Both the position numbers and the translations under genes were made by a program. From Flavobacterium seoulense (GTDB taxonomy: Bacteria; Bacteroidota; Bacteroidia; Flavobacteriales; Flavobacteriaceae), in the NCBI RefSeq assembly GCF_000695795.1, contig NZ_JNCA01000006.1:62001-126000 (forward strand): DNA of 64,000 bases. The letters are read 5' to 3'. The notes below the pieces were generated by a model. It saw nothing but the letters and a program-made list of their open reading frames with translations, did not search any database and had not been told where the DNA came from. This document shows positions 55,480-62,915 of this stretch, in pieces. Every line of letters starts with the position of its first letter. The first letter of the stretch is position 1.

Positions 55480-55803
55480 TTAATCTACAAATAGTTCTCT
55501 TAAAATTTCTTTGACTTTTTTGAATTCTTTTTCAGTTATTTTCCCTAGAACTTTAATTATTCTTTTTCGGTCAACAGTTCTTATTTGATCAAGAACAATC
55601 CATCCTGTTTTTTTATCATGATTAATTTCGACTCTTGTTGGGTAGTTTTTTGAACTGCTTGTCATAGGGGAAATTACAATCGTATCTAGATGTTTATTCA
55701 TTTCATTTGGAGAAATGATTACACACGGACGTGTTTTTTTCATCTCGCTTCCAACAGTTGGATCAAGATTTACTAAGACGATTTGATATTGTTTTAAATC
55801 CAT
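55480..55803 (-). CDS. mazF: MazF/PemK-type toxin (mRNA interferase)
   Basis: 107 residues of the CcdB/PemK barrel fold. Motifs: YQIVLVNLDPTVGSEMKKTRPCVIIS (residues 6-31, split), VISPMTSSSKNYPTRVEI, GWIVLDQIRTVDRKRII. This is the MazF pattern, predicted to cut mRNA at specific short sites. The catalytic Arg in KKTRP and Thr in SPMTS are present, so it should be active. The start overlaps the antitoxin gene by 10 bp. Cleavage site unknown. Confidence 0.92.
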   Translation of the reverse strand: MDLKQYQIVLVNLDPTVGSEMKKTRPCVIISPNEMNKHLDTIVISPMTSSSKNYPTRVEINHDKKTGWIVLDQIRTVDRKRIIKVLGKITEKEFKKVKEILRELFVD

Positions 55804-56039
55804 TCTTCTAAATCTTCATCTTCAAAAGCATCGTCAATTAACAATTGATCATCTCCGTTTTCATGCATTTTTTTGAAAGCTGTTTCCCAACCGCTTCGTG
55901 GTTCTGATTTTGGTTTCAATATAATATATCCTTTTTCGAGAATAAGTTCTACTTTATCTGTAATATTATATTTTTCAAGTATCGTTTTAGATAAACGAAT
56001 TCCTTTTGAATTTCCGATAGGTATGATTGAAATATCCAT
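55794..56039 (-). CDS. mazE: MazE/AbrB-type antitoxin
   Basis: 81 residues. The N-terminal SpoVT-AbrB swapped-hairpin domain reads IIPIGNSKGIRLSKTILEKYNI, VELILEKGYIILKP. The acidic C-terminus (DDQLLIDDAFEDEDLEEWI) is the toxin-binding tail. First gene of the mazEF pair; expected to repress its own promoter with MazF. A -7 box TAACTTTG lies at 56070-56063. Confidence 0.92.
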   Translation of the reverse strand: MDISIIPIGNSKGIRLSKTILEKYNITDKVELILEKGYIILKPKSEPRSGWETAFKKMHENGDDQLLIDDAFEDEDLEEWI

Positions 56040-56062
56040 AATTACAATGTTTTATGTAAGTA

Positions 56063-56070
56063 CAAAGTTA
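56063..56070 (-). promoter_or_regulatory. -7 promoter box of mazEF
   Basis: TAACTTTG on the minus strand, 23 bp before the mazE ATG. It lies inside a loose palindrome (GTAAGTA...TTATTAC, 56056-56074) that could be the MazE operator. Confidence 0.5.
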
Positions 56071-56078
56071 TTACTTTT

Positions 56079-56699
56079 TTAATTGTATTTAGGAATAAAA
56101 CGAATTTCTTCTTTCTTTTTTGTTTTTTCCGAAGTTCTCACTTCTGTTAAACAAGTTCCTTTTTCATCTTTGGCTTTGCATTCTATTTTTACTTCATCAA
56201 TCGTTTTGTCATTTTTGTCTTTAGTGACAATTTTAGAAAGCGTGTTGTTAGTGTAATAAAAGTATTGAGTGTTGAAAGTAGTGAAATTATCCACTATTTT
56301 ATTTATAGTTCCGTCTTTGTTGTAGCGGTAAATAGATTCATTTTCTTTGTGCTGTTTTTTAGTATAGCAGCTAATGCGTTCCCTTTGATTGGGTTTCCAG
56401 CGTGTTTTGCAATACTGCGTTTCTTTGTTAGGATAGGTTTCTTCAATATACCATAATTTCTTTTTGGTTTCTTGTGCTACATTGCCTTTGGCATCGACTG
56501 TTTTAGAAGATTTGATACGACCATTTTTAGTGAAAATCATTTGTTTTTTATACAAAAGCTTTTTCTCATTATTAATGATACTGTATTTTTCTTCAGTGGC
56601 TGATTGTATTCCTTTAGGTAATAATTTCTGATCCGTATATTTTTTGGTAGCACAGGATTGTAGTGCTAAAACGACTATAAAGAAGATTAGAGTTCTCAT
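56079..56699 (-). CDS. Lipoprotein, hypothetical
   Basis: 206 residues with a lipobox (VVLALQSCATKK, lipid on Cys16). The mature part has repeats of a motif like KNGRIKSSKTVDAKGN, YNKDGTINKIVDNF, YTNNTLSKIVTKDKNDKTIDEVK, reminiscent of MORN/toxin_15-like sheets used by surface proteins. Very basic. No family claimed. Confidence 0.65.
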   Translation of the reverse strand: MRTLIFFIVVLALQSCATKKYTDQKLLPKGIQSATEEKYSIINNEKKLLYKKQMIFTKNGRIKSSKTVDAKGNVAQETKKKLWYIEETYPNKETQYCKTRWKPNQRERISCYTKKQHKENESIYRYNKDGTINKIVDNFTTFNTQYFYYTNNTLSKIVTKDKNDKTIDEVKIECKAKDEKGTCLTEVRTSEKTKKKEEIRFIPKYN

Positions 56700-56855
56700 A
56701 ATTACATTATTTGGTTATCTACTAAAGTTACGGATTTCAATTTTTTATTCGAATTATTTTAAAATTTAGGATTACTATTTTTACTAAATGAGGTAATTTT
56801 AGTTAGATTTGGTTAGACAATTTGAATATTAAGTGTAATCTTAGAGATTTTAAAA

Positions 56856-57701
56856 ATGAAAAATAGAATAGCTGGTTTTTGCATCCTTTTGTTAGTATTT
56901 GGTTTTAATGGATTTGCACAAGAAGTTGTTCCAAAAGTAATATTAGCAGACAAAGAAAAAACTTTAGATACGCAATGGAATGGCAAGCGTGTGGCTTTTC
57001 TGGGTGATTCCATGACTGATAAACGCCGTGTGGGAACCACTTATGTGTATTGGGAATATTTGAACGAATTGCTGGGAATTGAATCTTTTGTTTACGGTAT
57101 TAGTGGAAATCAATGGGATGCTATTTACAAACAATCTTTAAAATTATATGATGAAAAAGCAACTAATGTTGATGCGATTCTGATTTTTGCTGGTACGAAT
57201 GATTATATGCACAATACGCCTCTGGGAAAATTTTTTACTGAAACAACAAAACAAACCAACTTTAACGGAAAAGAAGTAACACGTAAATACCGGACTCCAA
57301 TACTAAATGATTCGACTTTTTGCGGGCGAATTAACAAAGCGATGTCTTACTTAAAAAACAATTATCCGCAACAGCAAATTATCATTATGACGCCTATTCA
57401 CAGAGGATATGCTAAGTTCAATGATAAGAATGTACAACCAGATGAAAACTACGCTAACGGACAAGGCTTGTATATTGATGCTTATGTAGAAATTTTGAAA
57501 CAGGCAGCTTCCTACTGGGCAGTTCCTTTGATTGATTTGTATTCTACAAGCGGATTGTTTCCAATGGCTGAATCGCAACTACAATATTTTCATAAAAAAG
57601 ATACCGACAGATTACATCCTAATGCATTAGGCGATTACCGTCTGGCAAAAACAATTCAGTATCAACTATTAGGATTGCCTTCTGGTTTTGTTAAGGAGTA
57701 A
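56856..57701 (+). CDS. Secreted SGNH/GDSL-family hydrolase
   Basis: 281 residues with a signal peptide (IAGFCILLLVFGFNGFAQ). SGNH blocks: I VAFLGDSMTD (Ser52), II YGISGNQWDA, III FAGTNDYMHN, V DTDRLHPNALGDYR. So a serine esterase or acylhydrolase of the lipase_GDSL_2 type acting outside the cytoplasm, possibly deacetylating a glycan. Its 3' end is followed at once by the 21-bp minisatellite. Confidence 0.85.
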   Translation: MKNRIAGFCILLLVFGFNGFAQEVVPKVILADKEKTLDTQWNGKRVAFLGDSMTDKRRVGTTYVYWEYLNELLGIESFVYGISGNQWDAIYKQSLKLYDEKATNVDAILIFAGTNDYMHNTPLGKFFTETTKQTNFNGKEVTRKYRTPILNDSTFCGRINKAMSYLKNNYPQQQIIIMTPIHRGYAKFNDKNVQPDENYANGQGLYIDAYVEILKQAASYWAVPLIDLYSTSGLFPMAESQLQYFHKKDTDRLHPNALGDYRLAKTIQYQLLGLPSGFVKE

Positions 57702-57740
57702 ATACTAACTACGAAAAGATTTGTGTGATAGTATAGGGTC

Positions 57741-57897
57741 TTCTGCAATTTCCTAGTTAGCTTCTGCAACTTTGCAGTTATTAGTTGTAACTTCCTAGTT
57801 GTCTTTTGCAATTTCCTAGTTAGCTTCTGCAACTTTGCAGTTATCATTTGTAACTTCCTAGTTATCATTTGTAATTTCCTAGTTGCCTTCTTTAATT
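57741..57897. repeat. 21-bp tandem repeat with a 63-bp higher-order period
   Basis: Seven contiguous 21-bp units from 57751 (TCCTAGTTAGCTTCTGCAAC plus T, then a TTGCAGTT-type unit, then a TCCTAGTT-type unit, and so on), preceded by a partial unit. Units 1 and 4 are identical, and 2/5 and 3/6 differ at 2-4 positions, so the true period is a 63-bp triplet. Both strands stay open in one frame: CNFLV-type heptapeptides on plus, KLQKLTR-type on minus. Confidence 0.93.
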
Positions 57898-57969
57898 TTT
57901 ACTTGAGCTGTTCTAAATTATGGAGTTATTTTTACAAATTTCGGTTTGTTTATACTTTTAACTCAGTGT

Positions 57970-58033
57970 GATTGCTTCGTTCCTCGCAAAGACTTAAACC
58001 GTTTAATATGTTATTTCGAACAATGAAGCAATC
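57970..58033. repeat. REP-like inverted repeat
   Basis: GATTGCTTC (57970-57978) and GAAGCAATC (58025-58033) face each other, with CGTTCCTCGCAAAGAC and TTATTTCGAACAA around them. The wording resembles dispersed intergenic repeats I associate with Flavobacterium genomes, but I could not verify copy number. Confidence 0.5.
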
Positions 58034-58126
58034 TCATCAAGTAACTCTGTATAGTTGCCATTGTAGTGGGCACAGAATAGAATTCTGCGCTATCTTTTGT
58101 GCATATCCGAGAGTTTGGGGAAGGGC

Positions 58127-58966
58127 TTATTGATACGTTGATGCGGACATTTTAATTTTTGTTTTTGATAAATTATTAGTTTCTAAAAAAGCCTCTAATA
58201 TATTTTTATCTAAAGTAGATTTAGGACCTAAGATTATTTCGGGAATTAATCTAGAGTTAAATTTAGATGATAAGTCTATCTTAAAATATGATGTTAAAAG
58301 TGAGCCTTTTGTTCTAAACTTCATATCAGAAATTGAATGACTATTTTTTTGTGTCAAATCATAATTTGTAGTTGGTGTATGAATTATTCGCCATTCCTTC
58401 TCTTCTGAAAAACTTGGATTTTTAATTACAAGTGATTCTGTGGCTAAAGATATTCCTAAAAATGAACTTGCAGCTTCCCAGAGTTCATCTTTTTTTTCGT
58501 CATAAATGTTTTTAAACAAATTAGCTAGTTCATCAACTTTTGCTTTTTGTTTTTTTGCGTTGTATTCAATTTTGACTAGTCCTAAAGTGTGATCAACATA
58601 AGCACTAGTATTTGGTTTATCGAGTTGTATATTTAACTCTGTTGGTGTAAAACAAATTGCGACACCTTTTCCATCATCTGCATAAGCTCGCCATTGACCT
58701 AAAGAATCGCTTACTTCAGATAAACAAAAAAGATGAGGATTACCTTTGTTCCAACCATAAGTGGGAATTGTATATTTTTGAAAGTCTTTATATTTTCTGC
58801 CAACAAAAAGGCTTTTTATGATGTCAAAATATTGTTCAATCCAAATAATTTCATGAGCATCATTCATTTGTCCATAATTTGATAGCCAAATCGATTTTGA
58901 TGAAATAATTTGGAAAAAATTTTCGACTGAACAATAATTATATAATTTTTTAGGCACTCTATTCAT
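58127..58966 (-). CDS. DUF2971 domain protein
   Basis: 279 residues, cytoplasmic. DUF2971 marks: LYNYCSVENFFQIISSKSIWLSNYGQMND (residues 8-36, split), then CLSEVSDSLGQWRAYADDGKGVAICF, and a later EEKEWRIIHTP. The family is widespread, patchily distributed and of unknown function; members occur both alone and near mobile or defence genes. Here no partner gene is present. The neighbourhood (minisatellite, REP-like hairpin, no terminator) suggests an accessory insertion between housekeeping blocks. Confidence 0.82.
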   Translation of the reverse strand: MNRVPKKLYNYCSVENFFQIISSKSIWLSNYGQMNDAHEIIWIEQYFDIIKSLFVGRKYKDFQKYTIPTYGWNKGNPHLFCLSEVSDSLGQWRAYADDGKGVAICFTPTELNIQLDKPNTSAYVDHTLGLVKIEYNAKKQKAKVDELANLFKNIYDEKKDELWEAASSFLGISLATESLVIKNPSFSEEKEWRIIHTPTTNYDLTQKNSHSISDMKFRTKGSLLTSYFKIDLSSKFNSRLIPEIILGPKSTLDKNILEAFLETNNLSKTKIKMSASTYQ

Positions 58967-59125
58967 TCAGCTAATTTTATAATTGTTCAAAAGTTAGTAT
59001 ACTCATTACAATATAGGATCCATATACCCAAATATTGGGAGATTAGAGAAGATTTGTTTTATTACTTTTCAAATATAGAAATTAAATCTTACAAACTAAT
59101 AGATTGATTTTGTTTGTTCAGTGAA

Positions 59126-59175
59126 ATAAAAAAAACACCCTTTCGACTTAAATTAAAAATCGAAAGGGTGCTTTT
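59126..59175 (-). terminator. Terminator of the nirBD-regulator operon
   Basis: CACCCTTTCGA (59136-59146) pairs perfectly with TCGAAAGGGTG (59160-59170), with a T8 run on the minus strand. Confidence 0.92.
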
Positions 59176-59251
59176 GAGAATAGGAATAACTAAAATCTAG
59201 CTTTGTTTAAGAAAATTCTATTTTGATTGATGCAACAGCTAAACTCTTTTT

Positions 59252-59911
59252 TTAGATTAAAGAATATTCAGTTGCTTTGTTAGAGAGTTCCATTAAGTTT
59301 TTAACTTTCAGTTTTTTCATTAGGTTAAAACGGTGTACTTCGGCAGTACGTTTACTGATTTCTAAGGCTTCGGCGATTTCCTTGTTTCCCTTACCGGATA
59401 ATAATAAAGTAAGGATTTCTTTTTCCCTTTTGGTAATCGTTAAATCTTCGGCAATAGATGGTTTTGGTTCTAATGAAGTAGTGCTATTGGTTAACTGATT
59501 GATTAAAATTGACGAAATATCTCCAGTAAAATACTTTCCTCCATTGGCTACAGAATGCAATGCTTTTAAAAATTCCTCTTTACTGGAACCTTTTAATAAA
59601 TAACCATCAGCACCGGCTTTGATTGATTTTAAAACATATTCTTCTGATTCGTGCATCGATAGCACAATGATTTTTACAGGATTATTCAGGTTGCGTAATT
59701 TTTCAACAACTTCAATACCGGTATGATGCGGCATTCTAATATCTACAATTAATAAGTCAGGGTTTGTTGTGGTTACTACTTCTAATGCTTCTAAGCCATC
59801 AGTCGCTTCACCTACTACAACTATATTTTTTTCGCTTTCTAATAATGATTTTATACCATCTCTCACAAAAAAATGATCATCTGCTAGTACAACTCTAATT
59901 ATATCGCTCAT
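59252..59911 (-). CDS. Response regulator, NarL/LuxR family
   Basis: 219 residues. Receiver domain (1-120): acidic pair Asp11/Asp12, phospho-acceptor Asp57 in LLIVDIRMP, Ser85 in IVLSMHES, Lys107 in LLKGSS. A linker leads to a LuxR-type HTH (about 155-215): LTKREKEILTLLLSGKGNKE, then IAEALEISKRTAEVHRFNLM. Encoded after the sensor kinase (86-bp gap) in the nirBD gene cluster, so it probably controls nitrite assimilation genes in response to nitrate or nitrite. Its target sites are not identified. Confidence 0.93.
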   Translation of the reverse strand: MSDIIRVVLADDHFFVRDGIKSLLESEKNIVVVGEATDGLEALEVVTTTNPDLLIVDIRMPHHTGIEVVEKLRNLNNPVKIIVLSMHESEEYVLKSIKAGADGYLLKGSSKEEFLKALHSVANGGKYFTGDISSILINQLTNSTTSLEPKPSIAEDLTITKREKEILTLLLSGKGNKEIAEALEISKRTAEVHRFNLMKKLKVKNLMELSNKATEYSLI

Positions 59912-59997
59912 AATTTAATAGTTTAAAAATCTAATACTTAAATACTTAATTTTAAAGTCTGTGCAATATACGTATTTTTTACGTATTTAAACTGATT

Positions 59998-61806
59998 TTA
60001 AATAGGAATGTTAAAAGTAATTCGGGTTCCTTCACCTGGAATCGAATTGATAAAAGCGCGTCCGTTAATGTATTGAACACGTTCTTTCATAAATAATAAG
60101 CCCATTCCAGACTCACTATTTCTCTTTTTTTCGACTGATGCCACATCAAATCCTTTACCGTTATCATCAATAGTAATACTTAGTATTTTATTGCTGTGCG
60201 AAAGTTGTACAATAATATGTGAAGATTCGGCATACTTAATCGCATTGTTAATGGCTTCCTGAGTAAGACGGTAAATATTGATTTCGATTAAAGAATCTAA
60301 TCTTTGGTCAAAATCAGTTTTATTGTAAAACTGAACATTTTTACCTGTTAATTTTCCAAGTTCTAAAGTAAGTTTAGCAATCGAAGAAACTATACCGTGA
60401 TCGCTCAATTCCGGCGGCATCAGGTTGAAAGTTGCTGTACGGACACCTTTGATAATATCTAACGAAAGTTTCTTTAAATACTCAATTTTTTGGGCTGATT
60501 TCTCTTTGTCATCTAAGTTGATGCTTTCTAAGCTGAATTTTAATCCTGTAAGCATTTGCCCGATACCATCATGGATTTCGCGTGCAATTCTGTTTTGCTC
60601 GTTTTCCTGATTTTCAACAATCTTACTTGAAATGATTTTTTGCTGGTTTATTTTTTCAATAATGTTCTCACGGTTGAGTCGTTCTACTTCTAATTCGGCA
60701 TTTTTTCGAACAGTGATATCAAAACAGATTACCAGTAATTCTAACTCTTCTTTTTTTATCCGCACAGGAATCATAGCCATATCGAGCCAGAGCGTGTTGC
60801 CGTTTTTATCGGTAGTGTTGAGTTCGCCTTGCCAGCCGCTTCGCTGTTTTTCGGCAATAATACGGTCGATGTCTAATTGTTCTTTTTCTACAGTTGTAAT
60901 GGCTTTAGAAAAATTTTTATCAGCATCAAATGAAGGATTGTATTGTAATAATTTAGAAAATTTATCGCCCATGTGGATGATTTTTCCTAACGGACTAATG
61001 CGGCAATACAATAAGGTGTTCTCCATAGCAAAATTGAGTGATTTCAATTCTTTTACGGAGTTTTCTTTAATTATACTTAAGGCTTCAGTATCACGCGCGA
61101 GCTTGATAGCTCTTCTCTCAGACGATAATAATTTAGAAATTAAAATTTCAATTTTTTTATTGGTAGGCTTGAAGATAAAAAAGAATTCAAGCAATAAAAT
61201 AAGCAAAGTAAAGCTCAAAATTCCGTATTCAATATTACGTTGTTTGGTTACTTTTTCTAATGCCTCGTATTCATATTGACCTACAATAACATTCATTTTA
61301 GTAACAAATAAGGCAACATTGTCAAGTATGCCTTTTACCTCTTGCTGGCTTATTGTATGCGAAATGTGTTTTTCTCTGTCAATTAAATATTGAGTGGTAG
61401 CTTTTTCAATATAATTAACATTAGGTTGTACAGCATTAAATAATTCTAAAAGATGTATGCTTTTGGTTTCGGGAAATTTAAGGCTGTCATTTCCTTTTTG
61501 TAAGGCTTCGTGAGTAAATTTCCAGAGCGCGAGCGTTTTTTTTATATTCGAAATAACCTCCTGGTCATTGGAACTATCTGCATCCGAATTTAAAATTAGT
61601 ATTTCCTTAGCTAATTTTTGACTCAGCATTCGTTGTTTTCCCGAAATATTAATCAATTTCGAATCATTAAGCTGGCTGTTAATGTTATGCTGAATGAGCA
61701 GCTGGCTTAAAAGAATGGTTATAGCAATAGTAATTAAGGCAAACAGATACATTTGCTTTAATTTTTTGAAATTAAGAGTTTCAGAAAAGGCTCTTGCTTC
61801 TTTCAT
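59998..61806 (-). CDS. Sensor histidine kinase with NarX/PilJ-like periplasmic domain
   Basis: 602 residues. TM1 at about 19-39, then a periplasmic four-helix domain (40-190) opening with SGKQRMLSQKLAKEIL (55-70), the conserved motif of type-IV-pili-MCP/NarX sensor domains that bind nitrate in NarX/NarQ. TM2 is at about 193-215. A PAS domain follows (about 260-385; CRISPLGKIIHMGDKFSKLL). The HisKA_3 dimerisation helix has RIAREIHDGIGQMLTG with phospho-His412, and the HATPase has EAINNAIKYAES, IDDNGKGFD and GMGLLFMKERV. No HAMP domain is evident. Located 15 bp after the DUF4202 gene. Nitrate or nitrite sensing is inferred from domain and context. Confidence 0.92.
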   Translation of the reverse strand: MKEARAFSETLNFKKLKQMYLFALITIAITILLSQLLIQHNINSQLNDSKLINISGKQRMLSQKLAKEILILNSDADSSNDQEVISNIKKTLALWKFTHEALQKGNDSLKFPETKSIHLLELFNAVQPNVNYIEKATTQYLIDREKHISHTISQQEVKGILDNVALFVTKMNVIVGQYEYEALEKVTKQRNIEYGILSFTLLILLLEFFFIFKPTNKKIEILISKLLSSERRAIKLARDTEALSIIKENSVKELKSLNFAMENTLLYCRISPLGKIIHMGDKFSKLLQYNPSFDADKNFSKAITTVEKEQLDIDRIIAEKQRSGWQGELNTTDKNGNTLWLDMAMIPVRIKKEELELLVICFDITVRKNAELEVERLNRENIIEKINQQKIISSKIVENQENEQNRIAREIHDGIGQMLTGLKFSLESINLDDKEKSAQKIEYLKKLSLDIIKGVRTATFNLMPPELSDHGIVSSIAKLTLELGKLTGKNVQFYNKTDFDQRLDSLIEINIYRLTQEAINNAIKYAESSHIIVQLSHSNKILSITIDDNGKGFDVASVEKKRNSESGMGLLFMKERVQYINGRAFINSIPGEGTRITFNIPI

Positions 61807-61821
61807 GATAAATAAATCAGG

Positions 61822-62409
61822 TTACAATCCGAGTGATTCTTTTATCAATTGCAAATTTGCCTCAGTGTAACTTATTTTTAAAGCTTCCTGATGTCCTTTT
61901 TCAGACATTTTATTCCATGTTTTCAGGATAATATTTTTTAGTTTTTCTGTATCGTGTTTTTGAACAAAAGGATCTAAATAATATTCAAGAAAAACAAGAC
62001 AAATTACGTCTTCAAGAAGTTGGGTTTCTTCGTCTTTTTTTAATAATTTTTTTTCGATAAGAAAGGATACTCTGTCGATAAATTCTTGTGAATATCCTGA
62101 TTTTGCTAAAATTTCGGCAGTAGTTTTGGCGTGGAATTTTTTTAATTCTTCACGCCATTTTAAATAACCTACACGATCCATTGGATAGGATTCACGAGGC
62201 ATTTTCCAGCGGCAAATATGCTGTGCTTTTGCTGCAATTTGAATTTCCTCAGAAGCATTTGGATGAAAATCCATCAGCCTTTGGTACATTCTATCGGAAT
62301 ATAATAGCTCTTTTGGGTAAGATTTCGATTGAAATATCTCACTATTAGGATCTTGGGCATTTTCGGCATCAATCCTTGCGCTGGCGTTTTGAAATGGTGT
62401 TAGTGTCAT
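61822..62409 (-). CDS. DUF4202 protein in the nitrite operon
   Basis: 195 residues, all-helical, cytoplasmic. DUF4202 marks: FQNASARIDAENAQDPN, KELLYSDRMYQRLMDF, AAKAQHICRWKMPRESYPMDRVGYLKWR (residues about 62-89), EDVICLVFLEYYLDPFV. The H-R-x-x-R-x-x-Y-P pattern and the later D/E-x-x-x-L-V-F-L-E hint at a metal-binding helical (HD-like) core, by eye only. Function unknown. It sits between nirD (32 bp upstream) and the sensor kinase (15 bp downstream), so it belongs to nitrate/nitrite assimilation or its control. Confidence 0.85.
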   Translation of the reverse strand: MTLTPFQNASARIDAENAQDPNSEIFQSKSYPKELLYSDRMYQRLMDFHPNASEEIQIAAKAQHICRWKMPRESYPMDRVGYLKWREELKKFHAKTTAEILAKSGYSQEFIDRVSFLIEKKLLKKDEETQLLEDVICLVFLEYYLDPFVQKHDTEKLKNIILKTWNKMSEKGHQEALKISYTEANLQLIKESLGL

Positions 62410-62441
62410 TTGAAAAAGTGTGTGTTTTCAAAGATACATAA

Positions 62442-62819
62442 TTATTCTAAGAAGCCAACGAATACTTCGTTATCTACTACTTTTACCGGGTAAGTTGCAA
62501 TAGAAAAATCATCACCGTTTAAGTTAGATCCATCCACGAGAGAGAATGTTTTTTTGTGCATTGGACAGGCAATTTTAGGAACACCATCAGCTGAACCTGT
62601 CATTCCACGTGACAAAACCATTTCCATTTTATGCGGACAGGCATTTTGACAAGCGTACCATTCGTTTCTTCTTTCGAAATTAAAAACAGCAATTTGTTTG
62701 TCTTTGTATTTAATACATCCACCTCTATTACTTGGAAAGTCTTTAATGTTTCCGGCTTTGAACCAGGTAGTTACTTCATTTATAGAAACCGATTTGTATT
62801 TGTCTAAAATATTTTCCAT
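62442..62819 (-). CDS. nirD: Nitrite reductase (NADH) small subunit
   Basis: 125-residue Rieske-type subunit of assimilatory nitrite reductase. The 2Fe-2S ligands are Cys61-x-His63 (NACPHKMEM) and Cys85-x-x-His88 (IACPMHKKTFSL). Other marks are the N-terminal EVTTWFKAGNIKDFPSNRGG and the closing FSIATYPVKVVDNEVFVGF. It lies 96 bp after nirB, and with NirB reduces nitrite to ammonium. Confidence 0.94.
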   Translation of the reverse strand: MENILDKYKSVSINEVTTWFKAGNIKDFPSNRGGCIKYKDKQIAVFNFERRNEWYACQNACPHKMEMVLSRGMTGSADGVPKIACPMHKKTFSLVDGSNLNGDDFSIATYPVKVVDNEVFVGFLE

Positions 62820-62915
62820 GATTTGTATGTTTTGGCTTTATCCATTACTTCAACTACTTTGTGAGGAGCTGAAGTAATGTAAAAAAAGTGTGTTTGTTTT
62901 GTTCTTAAAATTTAA

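Larger units (their letters stand above)
57702..58126. other. Intergenic region with minisatellite and REP-like hairpin
   Basis: 425 bp between the convergent SGNH and DUF2971 genes, holding the 21-bp repeat (57741-57897) and a 9-bp inverted repeat (57970-58033). No conventional terminator was found. The minus-strand frame through the repeat is probably not a gene. Confidence 0.65.

Noticed and set aside
57662..57868. 68-codon minus-strand ORF through the minisatellite (KLQKLTR heptads)
   Set aside because: It exists because a 21-bp repeat keeps any stop-free frame open; it overlaps the 3' end of the SGNH gene and has no promoter box. Kept only as a repeat finding.
57741..57897. Possible CRISPR array
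   Set aside because: The units are contiguous with no unique spacers, and no cas genes are present.
58127..59251. Anti-phage defence island around DUF2971
   Set aside because: A single orphan gene with no nuclease, helicase, ATPase or reverse transcriptase partner nearby; mazEF 2 kb away is a separate unit.
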